This document shows, piece by piece, positions 51,023-59,899 of a stretch of DNA of 64,000 nt (positions within the stretch are counted from its first letter, which is position 1; each line of letters opens with the position of its first letter). The notes under the pieces were generated by a model, which worked only from the letters and a program-made list of their open reading frames with translations, did no database searches and was not told the DNA's origin. A program made the position numbers and the translations under genes. This DNA comes from JBLMXQ01 sp050257855. Lineage in GTDB: Bacteria; Acidobacteriota; Vicinamibacteria; Vicinamibacterales; CAVVIG01. The DNA lies in assembly GCA_050257855.1 (NCBI GenBank), contig JBLMXQ010000011.1, positions 12,758-76,757 on the forward strand, written 5' to 3'.

Positions 51023-52669
51023 ATGCGCTCATCCCGACTGTGGGCGTTCGGCGCGGCGCTGGCGGTCGTCGCGTCGCTGACCGGCGCGTCCGCTCAGAAG
51101 CCGGCCCCGAAGACCGCGAAGCCGGCCGCCGCGCCGGCCGCCAACCCGAAGCTCGAGCAGCTCAAACAGGAAGCCGCCGCCGACATCGAGGGCATGCGCG
51201 ATTTCTCGGCGGAGATGAACGACATGGTCTTCAGCTTCGGCGAGCTCGGGTTCCAGGAGTTCGAGACGTCGAAATACCTGACCGGCGTGCTGGAGAAGAA
51301 CGGGTTCGCCGTCGAGCGCGGCGTCGCCGGCATCCCGACCGCCTGGGTCGCGACGTGGGGCTCCGGCAAGCCGGTGATCGCGCTCGGCTCGGACGTCGAC
51401 TGCATCCCGGAGGCGTCGCAGAAGCCGGGTGTCGCGTACCACGATCCGATCATCGAAGGCGCGCCCGGTCACGGTGAAGGGCACAACTCCGGCGTCCCGA
51501 TGAACATCACGGCCGCGATCGCCGTGAAGAAGATCATGGAGCGCGAGCACCTGCCCGGCACGTTGAAGGTCTGGCCGGGCATCGCCGAGGAGCTCGTGGG
51601 CACCAAGGCGTACTACGTCCGCGCCGGAGTGTTCAAGGACGTCGACGTCGCGCTCTTCGCGCACGTGGGCGCCAACCTGCAGACCGGCTGGGGCGACAGC
51701 ACGAGCAACGGCCTCATCTCGGTCGAATACGACTTCAAGGGCGAAAGCGCGCACGCAGCAGGCGCCCCGTGGCGGGGCCGCTCGGCGCTCGACGCCGTCG
51801 AGCTGATGGACGTCGGCTGGAACTTCCGCCGCGAGCACCTGCGCATCCAGCAGCGCTCGCACTACGTCATCCCGTTCGGCGGCGACCAGCCGAACGTCGT
51901 GCCGCCGACCGCGAGCGTCTGGTACTACTTCCGCGAGACCGACTATCCGCACATCAAGGAGATGTGGGAGATCGGCGACAACATGGCGCGGGGCGCCGCG
52001 CTCATGACGAACACGACCTGGACCTCGCGTGTGCTCGGTTCCGCGTGGCCCCAGCACATGAACAAGACGGTCGCCGAGACCGAATACGCGAACATCCAGA
52101 AGGTCGGGCTCCCGACCTGGAGCGAGGCCGACCAGCAGCTCGCGCATGCGCTGCAGCACGAGCTGAAGGTTCCCGAGATCGGGCTGGCGACCAAGCTTTC
52201 GCCGCTCCGGGGCCGCGAGATGATTCCCGACGATGAGAAACGCGGCGGCGGGTCCGACGACATCGGCGACGTCTCGTGGACGGTTCCGACGGTCACGCTC
52301 CGTTACCCGGCCAACATGCAGGCCGGGCCGGGCCACAACTGGGCGAACGCGGTGTCGATGGCGACGCCAATCGCACACAAGGGAATCACCGCCGGCGCCA
52401 AGGTGCAGGCGATGACGACGCTCGATCTGCTGATGCGGCCGGAGCTCGTGCAGCAGGCGTGGGACTACTTCAGGAACCAGACGAAGGAGACGACGTACAC
52501 GCCGCTCATCCGGCCCGACGACAAGCCGGCCACCTGGCTGAACGCCGGGATCATGGAGAAGTACCGCCCGGAGATGAAGAAGTACTACTTCGATCCGACG
52601 AAGTACAAGACCTACCTGGATCAGCTCGGCATCAAGTATCCGACCGTCCGGACCTCGTCACAGCACTGA
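51023..52669 (+). CDS. Exported M20 family amidohydrolase (AbgB-like)
   Basis: 548-aa zinc peptidase/amidohydrolase with signal peptide LWAFGAALAVVASLTGASAQ. The M20 fold is indicated by the metal-site segments IALGSDVDCIPEASQ and GHGEGHNSG, the catalytic Glu in GIAEELVGTKAYY, and the lid-domain HAAGAPWRGRSALDAVELM. It resembles p-aminobenzoyl-glutamate hydrolase subunit B and related aminoacylases. GGAGG is 5 nt upstream of ATG 51023. Exact substrate is unknown. Confidence 0.9.
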   Translation: MRSSRLWAFGAALAVVASLTGASAQKPAPKTAKPAAAPAANPKLEQLKQEAAADIEGMRDFSAEMNDMVFSFGELGFQEFETSKYLTGVLEKNGFAVERGVAGIPTAWVATWGSGKPVIALGSDVDCIPEASQKPGVAYHDPIIEGAPGHGEGHNSGVPMNITAAIAVKKIMEREHLPGTLKVWPGIAEELVGTKAYYVRAGVFKDVDVALFAHVGANLQTGWGDSTSNGLISVEYDFKGESAHAAGAPWRGRSALDAVELMDVGWNFRREHLRIQQRSHYVIPFGGDQPNVVPPTASVWYYFRETDYPHIKEMWEIGDNMARGAALMTNTTWTSRVLGSAWPQHMNKTVAETEYANIQKVGLPTWSEADQQLAHALQHELKVPEIGLATKLSPLRGREMIPDDEKRGGGSDDIGDVSWTVPTVTLRYPANMQAGPGHNWANAVSMATPIAHKGITAGAKVQAMTTLDLLMRPELVQQAWDYFRNQTKETTYTPLIRPDDKPATWLNAGIMEKYRPEMKKYYFDPTKYKTYLDQLGIKYPTVRTSSQH

Positions 52670-52675
52670 GACAGC

Positions 52676-52745
52676 GGTAGGGGACGGCCTTCAGGCCGTC
52701 CCTTACCGGAACGAACTTCTGCCGGGACGGTCTCGAGACCGTCCC
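52676..52745. repeat. Palindromic extragenic repeats, locus 2
   Basis: GGGACGGCC/GGCCGTCCC (TTCA loop, 52681-52702) lies within a 29-bp segment identical to 14383-14411. It is followed by a separate perfect palindrome at 52724-52745, with GGGACGG and CCGTCCC arms around TCTCGAGA. It lies between the convergent M20 and cytochrome genes. Confidence 0.72.
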
Positions 52746-52753
52746 AGTCCTGC

Positions 52754-53083
52754 CTACTTCTTCAGCGTCTGCATGTACGCGACGAGCGCGTCCACGTCTT
52801 CCTTCGACAGCTTGTCGTAGCTCTTCATGCCGGGCTTCCGGGTGGCGTTGGTCTTTGCCGTCATCCCCTTGGCGTCGACGATCCACTGGCGGATTTCCTC
52901 GGCCTTGAGCTTGCTCCCCACGCCGTCGAGCGGGCCCTTCTTGTTCCCTTTGTCGCCGATCGAGTGGCAAAGCGAGCACTTTTGCGCCGCATATACCTGC
53001 TCGCCCTTCGCCGCGTCGCCCTGCGCGGACGCCAGCGTGGCCACGCCCAGACACATGGCCAGACCGAACACCATGGCTTTCAT
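52754..53083 (-). CDS. Class I cytochrome c
   Basis: 109-aa exported monohaem cytochrome with signal peptide VFGLAMCLGVATLASAQ. The N-terminal CXXCH is in QKCSLCHSIGDKG, and the distal Met ligand is in KPGMKSYDKLSKEDVDALVAYM. AAGGAG lies upstream of ATG 53083. It is 23 bp after the NfnB-like gene and may be the last member of that operon or separately expressed. It probably carries electrons in the periplasm, so a direct link to the cytoplasmic oxidoreductases is unlikely. Confidence 0.92.
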   Translation of the reverse strand: MKAMVFGLAMCLGVATLASAQGDAAKGEQVYAAQKCSLCHSIGDKGNKKGPLDGVGSKLKAEEIRQWIVDAKGMTAKTNATRKPGMKSYDKLSKEDVDALVAYMQTLKK

Positions 53084-53106
53084 CGTCGCTGCTCCTTGTG
53101 AATGAA

Positions 53107-54543
53107 TCAGTACGAGACCGTTGCCGAGTAGCCGTCCGGAGACGGATTGTTGAGATACGCATGGATCGCGCGCGCGGCCCGGCGTCCCGCGCCCATCGCC
53201 GAGATCACCGTCGCGCCGCCGGTGACGATGTCACCGCCCGCGAACACGCCCGGCTTCGACGTCGCGCCGGTCTCCTGATCGGCGGCGATGTAGCCGCGCC
53301 GGGTCGTCGGCAGATCGGGCGTGGTGGACCGGATGAGCGGGTTCGCACCCTGGCCGACGGCGAAGACGACGGTGTCGACGTCGAGGTCGAACTCCGAGCC
53401 CTCGACCGGCACCGGGCTGCGGCGTCCGGAGGCGTCCGGCTCGCCGAGCGTCATGCGGATGCATCGCATCGCGCGCACGCGCGAGCGGTCGTCGCCGAGG
53501 AGCGCGACCGGCGCGGCGAGCAGTCGAAGGTCGACGCCTTCCTCCTCCGCGTGCTCGATTTCCTCGGCGCGGGCGGGCATCTCGTCGCGCGATCGGCGAT
53601 AGACGAGATAGGCGTGCTCGGCGCCGAGGCGCAGCGACGTCCGCACGGAATCCATCGCGGTGTTGCCGCCGCCGACGACCGCCACGCGCCGACCGCGGAC
53701 GATCGGCGTGTCGTGCTCCGGGAAGCGGTACGCCTTCATCAGGTTCGACCGCGTCAGGTACTCGTTGGCCGAATAGACGCCGATCAGGTTCACGCCGGGA
53801 ATCGACGGGAAGTGGGGAAGGCCGGCGCCGGTGCCGATGAACAGCGCCTCGAACCCGAGCTCGCCGAACAGCTCGTCGATCGTGAACGTGCGCCCGATGA
53901 CGTGGTTCGTCTTGATCTCGACGCCGAGCGCCGTCAGTTTGTCGATCTCCTGCTCGACAATCGCCTTCGGCAGACGGAACTCGGGGATGCCGTACATCAG
54001 CACGCCGCCCGGCTTGTGCAGCGCCTCGAAAATCGTGACGCTGTGGCCGAGCCGCGCGAGATCGGCGGCCGCGGTGAGCCCCGCGGGGCCGGCGCCGACG
54101 ATCGCCACCTTGTGGCCGGTCGATTCGGCGAGCGTGGCACTGCCGGCGAGCGCCTTCGCGGCGGCGTAGTCGGCCACGAAGCGCTCGAGGCGCCCGATTG
54201 CGACCGGCTCGAACCGGACGCCGAGCGTGCACTCACGCTCGCACTGATCCTCCTGCGGGCAGACGCGGCCGCAGACGGCGGGCAGCAGGTTCTTCGCGCC
54301 GATGGTCCGGTACGCGCCGGCGAAGTCGCCCTGCGCCACCTGGCGGACGAAGGAGGGGATGTCGATGTCGACCGGGCAGCCGGCGATGCACGGCGTGTTC
54401 CGGCATTCGATGCAGCGATTGGCCTCCTGCATCGCCATCTCGGCGGTGTAGCCGAGCGCCACCTCCGTGAACGTGCGCCGGCGGATGGCCGGGTCCTCGG
54501 CCGGCATCGGTGTCTTCGTCTTCTGTCCGATTCGTTTGGCCAT
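53107..54543 (-). CDS. NfnB/GltD-like NADPH-dependent flavoprotein
   Basis: 478-aa FAD/Fe-S enzyme. The N-terminal Fe-S domain has CIECRNTPCIAGCPV and CGRVCPQEDQCERECTLG. The FAD site is VAIVGAGPAGLTAAADLA and the NAD(P) site is VVGGGNTAMDSVRTS. The architecture equals GltD and NfnB. Lying downstream of an NfnA-like subunit and a 2-oxoacid:ferredoxin oxidoreductase, it probably forms an Nfn-type transhydrogenase (ferredoxin + NADH to NADPH). A glutamate synthase small subunit for the distant gltB is an alternative. Confidence 0.88.
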   Translation of the reverse strand: MAKRIGQKTKTPMPAEDPAIRRRTFTEVALGYTAEMAMQEANRCIECRNTPCIAGCPVDIDIPSFVRQVAQGDFAGAYRTIGAKNLLPAVCGRVCPQEDQCERECTLGVRFEPVAIGRLERFVADYAAAKALAGSATLAESTGHKVAIVGAGPAGLTAAADLARLGHSVTIFEALHKPGGVLMYGIPEFRLPKAIVEQEIDKLTALGVEIKTNHVIGRTFTIDELFGELGFEALFIGTGAGLPHFPSIPGVNLIGVYSANEYLTRSNLMKAYRFPEHDTPIVRGRRVAVVGGGNTAMDSVRTSLRLGAEHAYLVYRRSRDEMPARAEEIEHAEEEGVDLRLLAAPVALLGDDRSRVRAMRCIRMTLGEPDASGRRSPVPVEGSEFDLDVDTVVFAVGQGANPLIRSTTPDLPTTRRGYIAADQETGATSKPGVFAGGDIVTGGATVISAMGAGRRAARAIHAYLNNPSPDGYSATVSY

Positions 54544-54565
54544 GTGCGTGCTCGCGGCGCTTCGC

Positions 54566-55402
54566 CTACACGGCGTGCCGGAGATATCTCTCCAGCGCCG
54601 CCGCCTCGTCCTCCCGATATGCCTTCAGGCGCGCGCCGAGCTCCTCGAAATCGACCTGGTGCCCGTCGAACTCGGGCCCGTCCACGCAGACGAACTTCTG
54701 CTCGCCGTTCACCGTCACGCGGCAGCCGCCGCACATGCCCGTGCCGTCCACCATGATCGGATTCAGGCTGACGATGGTCCGGATGCCCAGCGGACGCGTG
54801 ACGTCGCAGACGGCGCGCATCATCGGCAGCGGCCCGACCGCGACCACCTCGTCGAACACCTGGCCCCACTCGAGGAGCATCTGCAGCGCGTCGGTCACCA
54901 GGCCCTTCCGCCCGTAGCTGCCGTCGTCGGTCACGACGACGGTCTCGTCGGCGACCGACGCCATCTCGCGCTCCAGGATGACGAGGTCCTTCGTCCGGGC
55001 GCCGATGATGCCCGCGACGCGCCCGCCGGCGGCCCGCACGCCCGCGGCGATCGGATAGACGACCGCCGTGCCGATGCCGCCGCCGACACAGCAGACGCTG
55101 GAGCCGGGCGCGATGCGCGTCGGCTGTCCGAGCGGGCCAGCCACGTCGAGAATGAAGTCGCCGGGCCGGAGGGCGGCGAGCTGGCGCGTGCTCTTGCCGA
55201 CCGCCTGCACGACGAGCGCGATGGCGCCGCGCGCGGGATCGGCGTCGGCGATTGTCAGCGGAATGCGCTCGCCGCTCTCGTCCGTCCGGACGATGACGAA
55301 CTGGCCCGGACGCCGCTTGCGGGCGATGACCGGGGCATCGAGCCAGAGGCGCACCACGTCGGGCGCCAGGGTTTCCTTGGTCAGAATGGTGTGCATCGTC
55401 AC
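54566..55402 (-). CDS. NfnA-like FAD/NAD-binding subunit with 2Fe-2S
   Basis: 278-aa protein related to dihydroorotate dehydrogenase electron-transfer subunit and NfnA/SudB. The FAD region has RRPGQFVIVR, the NAD region has VGGGIGTAVVYPIA, and the 2Fe-2S ligands are in GMCGGCRVTVNGEQKFVCVDG. With the next gene it makes a complete NfnAB pair. The start is GTG 55402 (overlapping the porB stop) or ATG 55396. It is translationally coupled to porB. Confidence 0.9.
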   Translation of the reverse strand: MTMHTILTKETLAPDVVRLWLDAPVIARKRRPGQFVIVRTDESGERIPLTIADADPARGAIALVVQAVGKSTRQLAALRPGDFILDVAGPLGQPTRIAPGSSVCCVGGGIGTAVVYPIAAGVRAAGGRVAGIIGARTKDLVILEREMASVADETVVVTDDGSYGRKGLVTDALQMLLEWGQVFDEVVAVGPLPMMRAVCDVTRPLGIRTIVSLNPIMVDGTGMCGGCRVTVNGEQKFVCVDGPEFDGHQVDFEELGARLKAYREDEAAALERYLRHAV

Positions 55403-56316
55403 GCGTCCTTCCGCACCACGCCCCGGCCGGCGTCGCGGATCACGAGCTGGCGCCAGCGGTCGTCGACGCCCAGCCTCACGCGCTCGAGCGCCGCGGGATC
55501 GTCGAGCAGCTGACGGAAGCGCGCCTGGCCGCGCAGGTACTCTTCCAGCGCGACCGGTTCGGGATCGACCGTCACGCGCCAGGTGCGTCCGTCCTCGACC
55601 TCGAACAGCGGGAACACGCGCGCGGCGACCGCCAGGCGCGCGTACTCAATCGCCCGTTCGGACGGGATCTTCCATCCCGGCGGACAGGGCGAGAGCAGAT
55701 GCAGCACCCGCGTGCCCGGGATTGCCGCGGCCTTGCGCACCTTCGTGATCAGGTCGTCGGGGAACGCGACGGTCGCGGTGGCGGCGTACGGGATGCCATG
55801 CGCCGCCATGATCGCGATGAGATCCTTCTTCGGCCGATCCTTCACGTGCGCCGACGGCGTCGTCGTCGTCCAGGCGCCGAGCGGGGTGGCCGAGCTGCGT
55901 TGCACGCCGGTGTTCATGTACGCCTCGTTGTCGTAGCAGACGTACAGGATGTTCTCGTTGCGCTCGGCGGCCGCCGAGAGCGCCTGGATGCCGATGTCGA
56001 ACGTGCCGCCGTCGCCCGCCCACGCGCAGACGGTAGTCTCGGCCTCGCCCTCGAGATCGAGCGCCGCGCGGACCCCGGACGCTGCGGCGGCCGCCGACGC
56101 GAACGGCGTATGCATCACCGGCACGCCCGCCGCGCTGAAGGGCGCCGGGCCGTCGATGACCGACCAGCAGCAGGCCGGAACGACGAGTACCGTCTGCCGC
56201 CCGAGCGCTTTCAGGACGAGCCGCATCGACAAGGTGCCGCCGCAGCCCCCGCATCCCAGGTGGCCGGGCGCCATGATCTCGTCCGACGGAATCGCGTAGT
56301 TGACGTGCCCCATCAC
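55399..56316 (-). CDS. porB: 2-oxoacid:ferredoxin oxidoreductase, beta subunit
   Basis: 305-aa TPP-binding subunit. The N-terminal GHLGCGGCGGTLSM carries cluster-type cysteines, the TPP/Mg motif is WAGDGGTFDIGIQALS, and NEAYMNTGVQRSS follows. This combination and the operon's four subunits favour pyruvate (PorB), but 2-oxoisovalerate cannot be excluded. GTG 56316 or ATG 56313 is the start, 13 bp after porA. The gap between porA and porB is a short GGGGTGAT repeat. Confidence 0.9.
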   Translation of the reverse strand: MMGHVNYAIPSDEIMAPGHLGCGGCGGTLSMRLVLKALGRQTVLVVPACCWSVIDGPAPFSAAGVPVMHTPFASAAAAASGVRAALDLEGEAETTVCAWAGDGGTFDIGIQALSAAAERNENILYVCYDNEAYMNTGVQRSSATPLGAWTTTTPSAHVKDRPKKDLIAIMAAHGIPYAATATVAFPDDLITKVRKAAAIPGTRVLHLLSPCPPGWKIPSERAIEYARLAVAARVFPLFEVEDGRTWRVTVDPEPVALEEYLRGQARFRQLLDDPAALERVRLGVDDRWRQLVIRDAGRGVVRKDA

Positions 56317-56330
56317 CCCATCACCCCATT
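56308..56330. repeat. GGGGTGAT tandem units at the porA-porB junction
   Basis: On the minus strand GGGGTGAT repeats about three times across the end of porA and the start of porB. It contains the porB start codons. The units resemble those after boxB (18207-18238). Confidence 0.45.
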
Positions 56331-57490
56331 CACGATTCCTTCAGCCCCACCCACAGCGTGTCGTCCTCCGCCTGCGCGCGCGCAGTCGTGTGGGCGAGGA
56401 TGTCCTCGAGGGTTTCCGTCGTGATGTCGCGTCCGCCGAGGCCCGCGACGAACGAGAAGATCGCCTCCGGGCCGGGTCGGCCGCAGAGCGCCGACCGGAT
56501 CTCGGACGCCATGATGCCGCCGTGTCCGAAGGAGATGTTGCGGTCGACGATCGCCAGCTTGCGGGCGCCGGACACCGCCGCCCGCACGGCGTCGAACGGG
56601 AACGGCCGGAACAGGTGAATCTTGACGAGGCCGACGCGCTCGCCGGCGGCGCGCCGGCTGTCGACGACGGCGCGCGCCGTTCCCGCGACGGTGCCGGAGG
56701 CCACCAGCAGCACGTCGGCGTCCTCGGTCCGGTACGACTCGACGATCGGATGCGCGCGGCCGAAGCGCCCGGCGAACGCCTGGTCCGCCTCGCGCGCGAC
56801 CGACTCGGCGCGGCGCATTGATTCCTCGATCCGGGCGCGCAGCTCCATGTAGCCGTCGGCCGCCGGCAGCCCGCCGAAGGCGTGCGGCTCGGCCGGGGAC
56901 AGCACGAACGGCGGCCGGAACGGCGGGAGGTACGCGTCCACCTCCTCCTGCCCGGGAATCGACACCGGCTCGCTCGTGTGCGAGAGGAAGAACGCGTCGA
57001 GGCAGACCATCGCGGGCAGCAGCACCTGCTCGGCCACGCGGAACGCCTGCAGAATCGTGTCGAGCACTTCCTGGTTGTTCTCGCAGTAGTACTGGATCCA
57101 GCCGGTGTCGCGCTGCGAGAGACTGTCGTTCTGGTCCGCGAAGATGTTCCACGGCGAGCCGACGGCGCGGTTCACGTTGGCGAGCACGATCGGCAGCCTG
57201 GCTCCCGCGCACCAGTGCAGCATCTCGTGCATGTAGAGCAGGCCGTGCGAGGACGTGGCGGTGAACGCCCGGAGGCCGGTCTGCGACGCGCCGGCGCAGG
57301 TCGCGAGCGCCGAGTGCTCGGACTCGACGGCGACGAACCGCGCGTCGAGCTGCCCGGTCGCGCAGAGCTCGGACAGCAGCTCCACCACTCCCGACGAGGG
57401 CGTGATCGGATAGGCCGCGATCACCTTCACGCGGCTGCGCTGGACGGCCCACGAGACGGCGTGTGTCCCTTCGATGATGCGCGTGGTCAT
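56330..57490 (-). CDS. porA: 2-oxoacid:ferredoxin oxidoreductase, alpha subunit
   Basis: 386-aa subunit containing the pyrimidine-binding and transketolase C-terminal-like parts. KVIAAYPITPSSGVVELLSE is the typical start of PorA, and SSHGLLYMHEMLHWCAGARLP and VASGTVAGTARAVVDSRR support it. The ATG overlaps the fusion gene's stop (ATGA). It forms the catalytic heart with porB. Confidence 0.9.
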   Translation of the reverse strand: MTTRIIEGTHAVSWAVQRSRVKVIAAYPITPSSGVVELLSELCATGQLDARFVAVESEHSALATCAGASQTGLRAFTATSSHGLLYMHEMLHWCAGARLPIVLANVNRAVGSPWNIFADQNDSLSQRDTGWIQYYCENNQEVLDTILQAFRVAEQVLLPAMVCLDAFFLSHTSEPVSIPGQEEVDAYLPPFRPPFVLSPAEPHAFGGLPAADGYMELRARIEESMRRAESVAREADQAFAGRFGRAHPIVESYRTEDADVLLVASGTVAGTARAVVDSRRAAGERVGLVKIHLFRPFPFDAVRAAVSGARKLAIVDRNISFGHGGIMASEIRSALCGRPGPEAIFSFVAGLGGRDITTETLEDILAHTTARAQAEDDTLWVGLKES

Positions 57491-59181
57491 CGTGCGCCTC
57501 CGCCGTCGGACTGCGATTCGCGATCCCAGGTCATGGCGCCGCGCGGGCACTCCGCCACGCAGATGCCGCAGCCCTTGCAGTGGGTGAGGTCGATGGCGTA
57601 CTCGCCGGTCGCCCGGTCCGGAACGACGGCGGCATCGGGGCAGAACACGTAGCAGTTGTCGCACGCGGTGCACTCGCCGCAGACGAAGCAGCGGCGCGCC
57701 TCCGCGGCGGCGGCTTCCCAGCCGATGCCGCCGACGGCCTCTCCGAACCCGTGCACGGGGCCGGCCTGCATCGGGATCTCCACGCGCGGCTGGCGCGGGA
57801 AGTAGAACAGGTTCACCGCGTCGCCGCCGACGCGCTCCGCGAGGTGCTCCCCGACGACGTCCCGCCCCAGCAGATGGGCGTCGATCGCCAGCGCGGCGCG
57901 CCGTCCGGATCCGATCGCGTCGGCGACCGTGCCGGCGCCGGTCGCGGCGTCGCCGCCGGCGAAGACCGATCGGTGCCGGGTCCGGCCCCAGTCGTCGGCG
58001 CGGAGACGGCCGTGCATCGCTGCCGCCAGGCCGTGCATCGTCTCGACTTCGACCTCCTCGCCGATTGCGGTGAACGCGCGGACGGCCGGCATCGTCGTGG
58101 TGGCGCCGGCAATCGGCTCCGGCTGCGCGCGTCCGGAGCTGTCGGGCGCGCCCGGGCGCATGCGCTGGAACTCCACGCGATCGAGCCGGCCGCGGCGTGA
58201 GAGGAAGCGGATGGGCGCCGCCCAGAACAGGAAGCGGACGCCCTCGCGCTCGGCCTGCGCGACCTCGTCCGGGTGCGCGGGCATCTGCTCGCGCCCGCGG
58301 CGGTACACAACGGTCGGCTCGGCGCCGAGCCTGAGCGCCACGCGCGCCGTGTCGATGGCCGTGTTCCCGCCACCGATGACGACGACCGGACCGGAGAGCG
58401 AGTGCTGGACACCGGCGTTCACCGAGCGCAGCAGCGCGAGGCCCGGCTCGACGCCCGTCACGGTGTCGCCCGCGATGTGCGTGTGGCTGGAGCGCTGCGC
58501 GCCGATTGCGATGAAGAGCGCGGCGAAGGCGGAGAGGTCCGGCGCGCCGGGCGCCGCGCCGACGCGGACGCCGCCGACGAAGGTGATCCCCAGCTGGGCG
58601 AGCAGATCCAGCTCGGCGTCGAGCACGGGACGAGGCAGCCGGTAGGCCGGGATGCCGTAGCGCAGCATGCCGCCCGGCCGGGGCTGCTCGTCGAAGACGG
58701 TCACCGGATATCCGCGCCGCGCAAGATGGTAGGCGCAGCTCAGGCCGGCCGGGCCGGCGCCCACGACGCCGACACGGAGCATCTGGGGGATGCCCTGGGC
58801 TTCGACCAGGAGTCGGCGTGTGTATGCTTCGTCGGCGATCGCACGCTCGACCGCGTGAATGGCCACGGCGCCGTCGAGCGCTTCGCGATTGCACGCGAGT
58901 TCGCACGGGTGGTAGCACACGCGGCCGCAGATGCCGGGAAACGGGTTGGCGTGCCGGATCGTGCGCCAGGCGGTTTCGACATCGCCGGCGGCGGCCGCCG
59001 CGAGCACGGCGCGGACGTCGGTGCCGGCCGGGCAGTCGAGCATGCAGGGCGACGGCCGCGTGACGCGCGCCGGGCGGAAGGTCCGCCAGCTGCCTGTGGC
59101 GAGTTCGCGGGTGCTCTTGAGCGACACCGCCATTGGCGTGCCGGCAGGTGCTGCGCCGAGCGCCCGGATGCTGGTGCTCAT
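57487..59181 (-). CDS. GltD/NfnB-like flavoprotein fused to a PorD-type 2x[4Fe-4S] delta domain
   Basis: 564-aa fusion. An N-terminal Fe-S domain (CMLDCPAG and CGRVCYHPCELAC) precedes FAD (VGVVGAGPAGLSCAYHLA) and NADPH (VVVIGGGNTAIDTARVA) modules. A C-terminal ferredoxin domain follows, with CFVCGECTACDNCYVFCP and CKGCGICVAECP. The tail is the delta subunit of 2-oxoacid:ferredoxin oxidoreductase, so the enzyme may pass electrons directly to a flavoprotein. A second GltD-like protein is encoded in the same operon at 53107. It overlaps both neighbours by 4 bp. Confidence 0.9.
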   Translation of the reverse strand: MSTSIRALGAAPAGTPMAVSLKSTRELATGSWRTFRPARVTRPSPCMLDCPAGTDVRAVLAAAAAGDVETAWRTIRHANPFPGICGRVCYHPCELACNREALDGAVAIHAVERAIADEAYTRRLLVEAQGIPQMLRVGVVGAGPAGLSCAYHLARRGYPVTVFDEQPRPGGMLRYGIPAYRLPRPVLDAELDLLAQLGITFVGGVRVGAAPGAPDLSAFAALFIAIGAQRSSHTHIAGDTVTGVEPGLALLRSVNAGVQHSLSGPVVVIGGGNTAIDTARVALRLGAEPTVVYRRGREQMPAHPDEVAQAEREGVRFLFWAAPIRFLSRRGRLDRVEFQRMRPGAPDSSGRAQPEPIAGATTTMPAVRAFTAIGEEVEVETMHGLAAAMHGRLRADDWGRTRHRSVFAGGDAATGAGTVADAIGSGRRAALAIDAHLLGRDVVGEHLAERVGGDAVNLFYFPRQPRVEIPMQAGPVHGFGEAVGGIGWEAAAAEARRCFVCGECTACDNCYVFCPDAAVVPDRATGEYAIDLTHCKGCGICVAECPRGAMTWDRESQSDGGGAR

Positions 59182-59756
59182 CGTCCGGCTCCTGTGACGG
59201 CGACGGGCGGCTCCGCCACGGCGGCGTACGCGTCCTGCGCCGCGGCCCGGTTGGCGTCGGCCTTGACCGGAACGAGATCGGGGATGACCGCGAGCAGGCT
59301 GTCGAGGGATACGAGGCCGGTCAGCGCGGCGAACGCGCCGACCATGGCCGTGTTGACGATCGGGTTCGCACGCGTGCCGAGGCCGTGCGCGAGCGCGATG
59401 CCCGTGGCGTCGCAGGTGGTGACCGCCAGCCCGGCCGGCAGACCGAGATCCGCGGCGGGACGGGTGGAGTTGACGAGAATGGTTCCGGCCGGCTTCAGGC
59501 CCGCCGTCACGTCGATGGCCGAGATCAGGAGGGGATCGAGAACGAGGACATGGTCCGGGTCGTAAACCTGGGAGTGCACGACGATCGGGCGGTGATCGGC
59601 TCGCAGGAACGCAGCGACGGGCGCGCCGGTCCGCTCGGCGCCAAACGACGGGAATGCCTGAACGTACCATCCCTCGCGGAACAACGCAGCGGCCAGCAGC
59701 TTCGAGGCGATGACCGCTCCTTGACCGCCACGGCCGTGGCAACGGATTGCCAGCAT
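59178..59756 (-). CDS. porG: 2-oxoacid:ferredoxin oxidoreductase, gamma subunit
   Basis: 192-aa subunit. The N-terminal RCHGRGGQGAVIASKLLAAA is the CoA/structural motif of the gamma family, and FPSFGAERTGAPVAAFLR is equally typical. GGAGG just before ATG 59756 supports the start. It is the first gene of the por-nfn operon, and its 3' end overlaps the fusion gene by 4 bp. It is divergent from a penicillin-acylase-type gene 143 bp away. Confidence 0.92.
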   Translation of the reverse strand: MLAIRCHGRGGQGAVIASKLLAAALFREGWYVQAFPSFGAERTGAPVAAFLRADHRPIVVHSQVYDPDHVLVLDPLLISAIDVTAGLKPAGTILVNSTRPAADLGLPAGLAVTTCDATGIALAHGLGTRANPIVNTAMVGAFAALTGLVSLDSLLAVIPDLVPVKADANRAAAQDAYAAVAEPPVAVTGAGR

Positions 59757-59899
59757 CCCAGCCTCCGTACAGTGCACCCCATCTGCCGGAAATCCGGCAT
59801 TCCGGGCATCCTTTGCGCCTGAAGAGGAAGATCCGTACCATGTGCCACGCGTGAGGACGGTCGGAACCACGGGCCGATAGCGACGAAAGGGAGACCAGG

